Shown: in pieces, positions 7,178 through 12,081 of the stretch
Layout of the letters: every line of letters starts with the position of its first letter
How positions within the stretch are numbered: the stretch's first letter is position 1
Source: Chloroflexota bacterium
GTDB taxonomy: Bacteria; Chloroflexota; Anaerolineae; UBA1429
NCBI GenBank assembly: GCA_012515695.1
Contig: JAAYXX010000148.1
Location: 1 to 13,343, forward strand
Direction of reading: 5' to 3'
DNA: 13,343 nucleotides
The notes under the pieces: model-generated
Database searches by the model: none
Seen by the model: only the letters and a program-made list of their open reading frames with translations
What the model was told of the DNA's origin: nothing
Position numbers and translations under genes: made by a program

Positions 7178-7937
7178 CCCGTCCGCTGACCTCCGATGGG
7201 TGCTGTGGTGTTGGTGCTTTTTCATATACCAGGAAATGCGACAATCCTAGAATGTGCAAACAGGTTTTTTCCAGCGTATAGGTGGTCTGGCGCAGCAGCC
7301 TTCCGAGATGCGGATGGCGCGCCACAATGTTATCATACCCGGCAAAGATGCACCGGTGCGCGACGACCCGACCGGGCAGGCTCGCGAACAGGCGGCGCAG
7401 GCTGCGGCTCGTGTAAACCCGTACATGCGGGCAGAGGCGATTGCGTAGCGCGTTCGGCAAGTAATTTACCAGGGGGATATTGCCGAAATGATAGACGCCT
7501 CGCCAATAGACCCCGTGCGTCTCAAAGGGATAAAAGCGGTTGGGCACGAAAACGATCAGCCGCCCGCCCGGCTTGAGCACGCGATACGCCTCTCGCGCTG
7601 CGGCCACGTCGTCGTCCACATGCTCCAGCACTTCGTGCGAGAGCACCACGTCGAACGTGTTATCCGGGTAGGGGAGATGCTCCGCCGAAGCCTGGCGAAT
7701 ATTGGGGAGCAGTTCCCCGGCCTGCCGCACCTTGTCGGGGTCAATGTCTACCCCGTGGACATTGTCGCTCAGGTCGCGAAAACGCTGCACATACAGCCCC
7801 AGTCCGCAACCCACGTCGAGAATGCAGGCGTTTTCCAGGCGGGTGTGGGCACGCATCAATGCGAACCGGCGTTCTTGACCCTCCCGCCATACATAGCTGG
7901 GATGCCCCAGTGTGATTGCTTTATCGTCAGCAGTCAT
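7167..7937 (-). CDS. Class I SAM-dependent methyltransferase
   Basis: Small-molecule or lipid type methyltransferase of the Methyltransf_11 fold, 256 aa. Motif I is ILDVGCGLG (39-47), the acidic residue binding the ribose is in VDID (63-66), motif II/III is LSHEVLEHV (99-107), and the post-motif reads VLKPGGRLIVFVPN (120-133). The C-terminal half (about 134-240) is rich in aromatic and arginine residues and resembles UbiE/sterol-like enzymes. The substrate is not identifiable. ATG 7937 follows GAGGT (7944-7948) at 6 nt; an upstream in-frame TTG at 7985 has no ribosome site. The end overlaps the RACE-like gene by 11 nt, suggesting coupled translation. A poor promoter (TTTGCA 7981-7986, TAAGAT 7957-7962, 18-bp spacing) is all I find upstream, next to a long dyad. 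Confidence 0.88.
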   Translation of the reverse strand: MTADDKAITLGHPSYVWREGQERRFALMRAHTRLENACILDVGCGLGLYVQRFRDLSDNVHGVDIDPDKVRQAGELLPNIRQASAEHLPYPDNTFDVVLSHEVLEHVDDDVAAAREAYRVLKPGGRLIVFVPNRFYPFETHGVYWRGVYHFGNIPLVNYLPNALRNRLCPHVRVYTSRSLRRLFASLPGRVVAHRCIFAGYDNIVARHPHLGRLLRQTTYTLEKTCLHILGLSHFLVYEKAPTPQHPSEVSGRDEG

Positions 7938-7987
7938 CGATTTACCTCGCCAGGGTATCTTACTACCATGATAGGAGAAGTGCAAAC

Positions 7988-8022
7988 AGGCGGCGCGCAG
8001 GGCAATTGCCCTGGCGGCGCCT
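7988..8022. promoter_or_regulatory. Long dyad upstream of the methyltransferase gene
   Basis: The 16-bp perfect palindrome CAGGGCAATTGCCCTG (7998-8013) is extended on both sides by complementary flanks (7988-7996 with 8014-8022). One bulge (7997) and one mismatch (7993/8017) interrupt the dyad, which totals 35 bp. It lies about 50 bp upstream of the methyltransferase start, just above a weak possible -35. It could be an operator for a dimeric regulator or an RNA hairpin with an AATT loop; there is no T-run after it on the minus strand (TGTTTGCAC). Confidence 0.5.
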
Positions 8023-8051
8023 CAGATTTACGGACGCACCCGCAGCGAACC

Positions 8052-8083
8052 AAAAGGGCGCTCGCATCGCGACGCGAGCGCCC
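8052..8083 (-). terminator. Terminator of the ADP-ribosylglycohydrolase gene
   Basis: Arms GGGCGCTCGC (8056-8065) and GCGAGCGCCC (8074-8083) pair over 10 bp around an 8-nt loop. On the minus strand the stem is followed by TTTT (8052-8055), 45 nt past the stop codon at 8128. The plus strand also has a TTTTT run shortly after the stem (8088-8092), so the element may act in both directions. Confidence 0.75.
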
Positions 8084-8127
8084 CTGGTTTTTCGTTGTGC
8101 TATTGGCCCGATGGTGGGCGAGGGAGC

Positions 8128-10245
8128 CTAGAGCGGCCTGACCTCCACATCGTCATAGCCGACGCGCCCTTCTTCCACAACCAGCGCGATGGCCCCGCTG
8201 TCGAGCAGGCTGTCATCCTGCGCCTGCAACACCACCTGCCCGCCGATGCTGCCGGTCAGTTGGTTGCCTGCCACCCGCAATTCCAGCGCGTAGGGCTGGT
8301 ATAGCTCCCAGGCGTAGGGCGCTTCGGCCAGCACGCTAGTCCCGTCGAGTTCGCGCACCAACTGCGCCTTGCCGCCTGTGGTCAGCCGCAGGGCATAGTA
8401 GCGTCGAAGGCCCTGCACGCGCGCGGCGATGCCAAAGGACTGGGCCAGATGCGGCGTGCAACGGGCGCGCACGGCATAGTCGCGCCATTCGCGGGTTCCC
8501 TGGATCAACAGCCCTACCCCCTCGTTCTGAATCAGGCGGTAGGTGTGCTCCCAGTCGGGACTGACGGTGCTGCAAGCCTGCACCCACGCCTCCAGCCAGC
8601 GCCGCCCGTTGTGGGCCGGTTTGTCGAGAGCTAGATCGGGCGCGCCTGACCAGTCTACCCAATCCAGATAGACCGTGCCATCCGCCCGCGTGCCCGGCGT
8701 TTCGGGTGTCGCGGCGAGTTCCAGGCCCACCCAGGCGATGGGGCAACCGGCGGGAACCTCGACGCGCCATTCCAGCGTGGCGGCTTGCCCTGGTTGCAGC
8801 AGCGTGCTGGGGCTGTATACGGCGAACAGGGCGTCATCCGCGCCAAACGCCCTGACCAGCAGCCGCGCCTTGACCGGCTGGCCGTTCTGGTCATCCGCCG
8901 CCAGCTGCGCTTTGAGCGTCTGCCCGGAGTAGAGCGTGGGCGAGGCGATGACCTTGTACGGCTGATCCTTGCCAAAGGTTGGGTACGTCTCGCGCATCAC
9001 CCGGCTATAGCGCCCATCGGCCAGCGCGTGGTAGTGAATCGCCAGGCTACGCCCGCCGTCAGTGCCATGACCGGCGACGTTCTCCACCCAGGTCGTGCCC
9101 TTGGCGTCTACGCTATCATCGGGGAGCCAGCCCTGCACCGCGCCGGGCAGGCTAAAGCCAAAGCGCGCGCCTCCCTTGGGCAGCGGCGCGGGGTCTTGGG
9201 CCAACGCTCGCCCGATCTGCGCCACGGCGTACGCTTCCGCCAGGGCGTCGGTAACGGTGCGCCCGCCGTCTGCGGTGGGAATGTACATGCGGTCTGCCAC
9301 CGGCCCGCGCAGGTCTGGCCCTGCTTCCAGCCCGGCCAGCCCGTTCTTGATGCCCATGAGGCAGCCCACGTTGCCCGAATTGCAGTCGGTATCCCAGCCC
9401 GCTGTGTTGACGATGGAAAGCGTCTTGGCGAAATTGTCTTCGCCATATAGCAGGGACAGGATAATCAGGGCGTGGTTGGGGATCATATGGCAGTTTCCGC
9501 CATACTTGTCATAGCCATAGTTCGCCACGATCTGGGCGAACGCGTCCTGCCAGTTGACGTACTTTTGGTGCCATTCGCGCAGGTCGTCAATCAGGCGGCG
9601 AATCAGCGAGTCGGCGGGGATGAACGACAGTCCCACGTCCAGCAGCCTGTCAATATCCGACTCGACAAAAGCCTGGGCTTCCATTGCGGCCAACACCTGC
9701 GCGCCATAGATGGCTTCGCCGTCGTGGCTGACGCTGGCCGCTCGCCGCGCCAAGTCTGTCGCGAGCGCGGGGTCGCCCGGCGCGATCATGGCCCAGCCGT
9801 CAATAAAGATTTGCGCGCCGATCTGCTCCGCCACCACCTGCCCATTAAGCTGGATCGAGCCGCTGCGGGGCGCGTCGATGCCCGCCTTGAGCCGCAGATA
9901 GGCGGTATGCTCCGTCGAGTTGCCCATGCCGCCCCACCACAACACCGTCTGGTGTTCGATGAGATAGTTCAGCCAGGTGCGGCCAATCTGAGCCGGGGTC
10001 AGAGACAGGGTATTGCCGTAATCGGGCATGGCCCGCAGAAAGGTAAACGTCCCCGAAATATCGTCGTCGGTCACGATCAAGGGCTTGTTCAGTTGCTCGT
10101 GAACGTAATACTTGATTTCGCCCAGTTCCTTGATGATGCTGTCATAGGGCCATCCCTCAAAGGGGCGCCCAAGATAAACCCCGATGATCTTGCCCAGCAC
10201 CCCTGCGTATACTCGTTCTTCGTAATCTTGAGGAATAGTTGCCAT
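8128..10245 (-). CDS. ADP-ribosylglycohydrolase-family protein with C-terminal beta domains
   Basis: Large (705 aa) member of the ADP-ribosylglycohydrolase family (PF03747-like), all-helical dinuclear-Mg enzymes that cleave N- or O-glycosidic bonds to ADP-ribose or related sugars. The catalytic domain is about 1-350. Metal-binding motifs are TDDD (59-62), SHDGEAIYGAQ (173-183) and GWDTDCNSGNVG (283-294), so the active site looks intact. Two beta-rich regions follow: about 400-535, resembling a carbohydrate-binding or jelly-roll module, and about 555-703, resembling a LamG/concanavalin-like fold (FGIAARVQGLRRYYALRL, 604-621). There is no signal peptide. ATG 10245 follows GAGGGGG at 4 nt. The upstream region carries a divergent promoter and DnaA boxes. 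The substrate is unknown; the sugar-binding-type modules hint at a glycan or glycoside rather than a protein. Single gene, ended by its own terminator. Confidence 0.85.
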   Translation of the reverse strand: MATIPQDYEERVYAGVLGKIIGVYLGRPFEGWPYDSIIKELGEIKYYVHEQLNKPLIVTDDDISGTFTFLRAMPDYGNTLSLTPAQIGRTWLNYLIEHQTVLWWGGMGNSTEHTAYLRLKAGIDAPRSGSIQLNGQVVAEQIGAQIFIDGWAMIAPGDPALATDLARRAASVSHDGEAIYGAQVLAAMEAQAFVESDIDRLLDVGLSFIPADSLIRRLIDDLREWHQKYVNWQDAFAQIVANYGYDKYGGNCHMIPNHALIILSLLYGEDNFAKTLSIVNTAGWDTDCNSGNVGCLMGIKNGLAGLEAGPDLRGPVADRMYIPTADGGRTVTDALAEAYAVAQIGRALAQDPAPLPKGGARFGFSLPGAVQGWLPDDSVDAKGTTWVENVAGHGTDGGRSLAIHYHALADGRYSRVMRETYPTFGKDQPYKVIASPTLYSGQTLKAQLAADDQNGQPVKARLLVRAFGADDALFAVYSPSTLLQPGQAATLEWRVEVPAGCPIAWVGLELAATPETPGTRADGTVYLDWVDWSGAPDLALDKPAHNGRRWLEAWVQACSTVSPDWEHTYRLIQNEGVGLLIQGTREWRDYAVRARCTPHLAQSFGIAARVQGLRRYYALRLTTGGKAQLVRELDGTSVLAEAPYAWELYQPYALELRVAGNQLTGSIGGQVVLQAQDDSLLDSGAIALVVEEGRVGYDDVEVRPL

Positions 10246-10280
10246 GTTGCCCCCTCGAAAAGTTGTATGTTTGCTGCTCT

Positions 10281-10309
10281 ATTATCCACGATTGCGAGCG
10301 AGTTGTACA
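10281..10309 (-). promoter_or_regulatory. Likely promoter of the ADP-ribosylglycohydrolase gene
   Basis: On the minus strand GATAAT (10281-10286) lies 17 bp from TGTACA (10304-10309). The -35 is inside an inverted repeat GTTGTacACAAC (10302-10313), and both hexamers overlap DnaA-box-like sequences (10282-10290 and 10303-10311). DnaA or another regulator bound there would be expected to block this promoter. The -10 has one mismatch and the -35 two, so the call is moderate. Confidence 0.45.
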
Positions 10310-10429
10310 CAACAAGCGCCCTTTGGTCAAACGATTATCCCCCGCCGACGGCCAGTTATTGTCTGGTTGTCCACAGTTCTCCACCAGTTATCCACAGCTA
10401 GGTGTAAGTTATCCACAGGCTCAGGATAA
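10282..10429 (+). other. DnaA-box cluster, candidate replication origin
   Basis: Two perfect DnaA boxes TTATCCACA (10388-10396, 10409-10417) are accompanied by TTGTCCACA (10367-10375), TTATCCACG (10282-10290), and weaker TTGTACACA (10303-10311), TTATCCCCC (10335-10343) and TTCTCCACC (10377-10385). A degenerate box on the other strand, TTATCCTGA, is at 10421-10429. The six main forward boxes start 21, 32, 32, 21 and 21 bp apart, close to 2 or 3 helical turns. The cluster sits where gene direction changes from minus (left) to plus (right). I see no clear AT-rich unwinding element, and dnaA, dnaN or rpmH are not in the window, so it may be oriC, an accessory DnaA-titrating site, or a DnaA-regulated promoter region. 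Confidence 0.6.
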
Positions 10430-10444
10430 CCGGCGTTCCAGGCT

Positions 10445-10473
10445 TTGACAAGCCTGCGATACTCCCCTATAAT
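10445..10473 (+). promoter_or_regulatory. Consensus sigma-70 promoter inside two dyads
   Basis: TTGACA (10445-10450) and TATAAT (10468-10473) are both perfect and 17 bp apart. Each hexamer is embedded in its own inverted repeat: AGGCTTTGACAAGCCT (10440-10455) and CCCCTATAATAGGGG (10464-10478). Transcription would begin near 10478-10480. It lies 15 bp to the right of the last DnaA-like box. Confidence 0.85.
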
Positions 10474-10511
10474 AGGGGCAGATTGGTGCTTGTTGATCGG
10501 AGGTCAAGGGC

Positions 10512-10547
10512 ATGTTCAGCGACGCTAAAAACGTTCGGTTCTCGTAA
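10512..10547 (+). CDS. Possible 11-residue leader peptide
   Basis: An ATG at 10512 is preceded by a full GGAGGT (10499-10504) at a 7-nt spacing and opens a frame MFSDAKNVRFS ending in TAA (10545-10547). The frame sits wholly inside the loop of the 10-bp stem 10502-10511/10554-10564, and the ribosome site overlaps that stem by three bases. So translation and RNA folding would compete, as in attenuators. There is no run of one amino acid that would point to a sensed metabolite. The match could be chance in a non-coding RNA. Confidence 0.25.
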   Translation: MFSDAKNVRFS

Positions 10548-10588
10548 GGGAAGGCCCATTGACCATTTTCTGGAATTGCATTGCTGCG

Positions 10589-10617
10589 AGCCGTGGGCAT
10601 TTACCCCACGGCTTTTT
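10589..10617 (+). terminator. Rho-independent terminator ending the small RNA
   Basis: Arms AGCCGTGGG (10589-10597) and CCCACGGCT (10605-10613) form a 9-bp stem with a 7-nt loop, followed at once by TTTTT (10613-10617). This is a textbook intrinsic terminator on the plus strand, placed about 135 nt from the promoter. Confidence 0.85.
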
Positions 10618-10637
10618 CATTGTGGCACAACGTTATC

Positions 10638-10670
10638 ATACGCCGTGGGCCTTGCTCCCACGGCGTATTT
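10638..10670 (+). terminator. Second tandem hairpin with the same core
   Basis: Arms ATACGCCGTGGG (10638-10649) and CCCACGGCGTAT (10657-10668) pair over 12 bp with a 7-nt loop, followed by TTGTTG. The core GCCGTGGG/CCCACGGC repeats that of the terminator 21 nt upstream, so arms could also pair across the two hairpins. It lies 40 bp before the HAD-like start codon and probably backs up the first terminator or takes part in attenuation. Confidence 0.65.
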
Positions 10671-10710
10671 GTTGCCTGCCCATTCTTACCCTGGGAGCGA
10701 AACGACGCAT

Positions 10711-11361
10711 ATGACGATCAAGGCGTTCATTTTCGATTGTGGCGGCGTCCTGCTGCGAAATGGCGATTTGTCCCCCTATCAGGTGTGGGAGCAGCGCCTG
10801 GGTCTGGATAGCGGGAAGCTGGAGAACATCCTCTGGAATGGCGATACCTGGAAAAAGGCCGAGGTGGGCCAACTGACAGATGACGAGTTCTGGGCCTGCA
10901 TCGGGGAGCAATTGGGGCTGGAGGACCAAGAGCAGGTGCAGGCCCTCCGCCAAGACCTGTGGTCTACCTGGCAGGTGGACGAGCAGGTGTTGGCGATGGT
11001 GGACCGCGCCCGCGAGCATTGTGCCGTAGCCATTCTGAGCAATGCGTCGGACAATCTGGAAGAAATGCTCACCGAGCGCTACAAGGTGGCGGATCGCTTT
11101 CACCTGATCTTGAATTCGGCGCGGCTGGGCATCGCCAAACCCGATCCCGCCATCTATGAGGAGGCGTTGCGCCAACTGGGCATCAAGGCCGGGGAAGCCG
11201 TGTTCATTGATGATCGGGCGGAGAATATCACGGCGGCGGCGGCCCTGGGTATGCACGTGGTCTGGTTTGTGCATCCCGGCGAGCTTGAGCGGCAATTGAA
11301 GGTGTATTTGCACAACCACAGTCGAAACGAGGACGAGGGGAGGGACGCGGCCAGCGCCTAG
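10711..11361 (+). CDS. HAD-superfamily hydrolase-like protein (HAD-IA type)
   Basis: A 216-aa protein of the haloacid dehalogenase superfamily, close to the YihX/epoxide-hydrolase N-terminal-domain group. Motif I is FIFDCGGVLL with nucleophile Asp9; the general-acid Asp expected two residues later is Gly11. Motif II is ILSNASDN (Ser110), motif III has Lys143 in IAKPDPAIY, and motif IV is FIDDRAENI (Asp167, Asp168). A helical cap fills about 18-95. The missing second Asp is common in FDxGGV-type members and may alter or reduce phosphatase activity. I chose ATG 10711 because it starts just before motif I; the nearest purine-rich site (GGGAG, 10693-10697) is 13 nt away, so initiation looks weak. 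Upstream are two terminators, so expression may depend on read-through. Substrate unknown. Confidence 0.85.
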   Translation: MTIKAFIFDCGGVLLRNGDLSPYQVWEQRLGLDSGKLENILWNGDTWKKAEVGQLTDDEFWACIGEQLGLEDQEQVQALRQDLWSTWQVDEQVLAMVDRAREHCAVAILSNASDNLEEMLTERYKVADRFHLILNSARLGIAKPDPAIYEEALRQLGIKAGEAVFIDDRAENITAAAALGMHVVWFVHPGELERQLKVYLHNHSRNEDEGRDAASA

Positions 11362-11418
11362 GCCGTCCACCGGGAACCCACGGCATCCGCGCTCATCGCT
11401 GCAATAAAGGAGTTTGCC

Positions 11419-12044
11419 ATGAAGCTATTGCTGATCCGTCACGCCGAGTCCGAGGGGAACGCCGGGGGCGTCATCCAGGGGCAGGCCGAATACCCGCTCA
11501 GTGAGCGGGGGTGGGCACAGGCCCGCCAGTTGGCTGCGCATGTGGCGCAAGAGCACCCGGACACGGCGCGGGTCTATGCCAGCCCGCAGATTCGCGCGAT
11601 GCAGACGGCGGAGGTGGTGGCCCAGGCCCTTGGCGTGACGCTGGTGCGCGATGAGCGGCTGCGGGAGTATGGCGTCGGGAATTCGCCGGGCTAACATCCG
11701 CCGAGATCGAGCAGCGTTTCCCGCAATTCATCAAAGAGCGCCGGGCGCGAGGCTGGGCGTCTATCCCCGGCGAGGAAGGGCGCGAACCCTTCCATCGGCG
11801 GGTGGTGGAGGTGTTTGCCGAGATCGTCGCCCGGCATAGCGGCGATGACAGCGAGAGCCAGGTGGCGGTAGTGAGCCACGGCGGCACGTTGTCGGCCTAT
11901 CTGTCGTCTCTGGTGGGCTGCAAGCTGGATCGCTTTTACCCTTTTCGTTTCTATAACGCTTCCCTGACGGTTCTTGACGTTGGGGAGCGCGTATGTATCG
12001 AGTGTCATAACGACATTCGCCATTTGTCGCCCGCCTCCGACTGA
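11419..12044 (+). pseudogene. Histidine phosphatase (PGM-like), split by a one-base frameshift
   Basis: Histidine phosphatase superfamily (phosphoglycerate mutase-like). The first frame (11419-11694, 91 aa) has the catalytic LIRHAES with His8 and the LREYGVG segment, then hits TAA. The second frame, read from 11679 to 12044, continues the family sequence directly: EFAGLTSAEIEQRFP, then VVSHGGTLSAYL with the second catalytic His. Restoring one base in the GGG at 11677-11679 gives a normal 208-aa protein. ATG 11419 has AAGGAG (11407-11412) at 6 nt. The site is not a canonical -1 slippery heptamer. Either the base is missing through a sequencing/assembly error in a G run, or the gene is freshly inactivated; the second half shows no other damage. 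It lies 57 bp after the HAD-like gene and 37 bp before the ABC-F gene, probably in one operon. A 7-bp GC stem (12028-12051) spans the stop codon. Confidence 0.85.
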
Positions 12045-12081
12045 GCGGGCGGGCTGTTCTGTCGCACAAAAGGAGCGAGCT

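Larger units (their letters stand above)
10480..10617 (+). ncRNA. Putative structured small RNA or regulatory leader
   Basis: A consensus promoter and a strong terminator bracket about 138 nt with no substantial ORF. The RNA can fold as a long rod: GCAG (10478-10481) with CTGC (10584-10587), GGTGC (10485-10489) with GCATT (10578-10582, two G-U pairs), an internal loop, then GGTCAAGGGC (10502-10511) with 10554-10564 (10 pairs, one bulged A at 10558). The terminator follows directly. I do not recognise it as SRP RNA (no GGAAGCAGCC-type loop), tmRNA or RNase P. A rod with an internal loop recalls 6S RNA, but it is shorter and I cannot confirm that. It could instead be an attenuator leader for the HAD-like gene, which has no obvious promoter of its own. 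Confidence 0.5.

Noticed and set aside
9472..10401. 309-residue plus-strand frame opposite the ADP-ribosylglycohydrolase
   Set aside because: It reads through the metal-site codons of the real gene and then the DnaA-box region; no start signal or recognisable domain.
10480..10617. SRP (4.5S) RNA, tmRNA or tRNA identity for the small RNA
   Set aside because: No GGAA tetraloop with the AAGCAGCC segment, no tRNA-like TPsiC/acceptor ends, no CCA; the lengths and motifs do not fit.
11674..11682. Programmed -1 frameshifting in the phosphatase gene
   Set aside because: The bases read C GGG AAT in the zero frame, which is not an XXXYYYZ slippery heptamer, and the family is not known to need frameshifting. 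A lost G is simpler.
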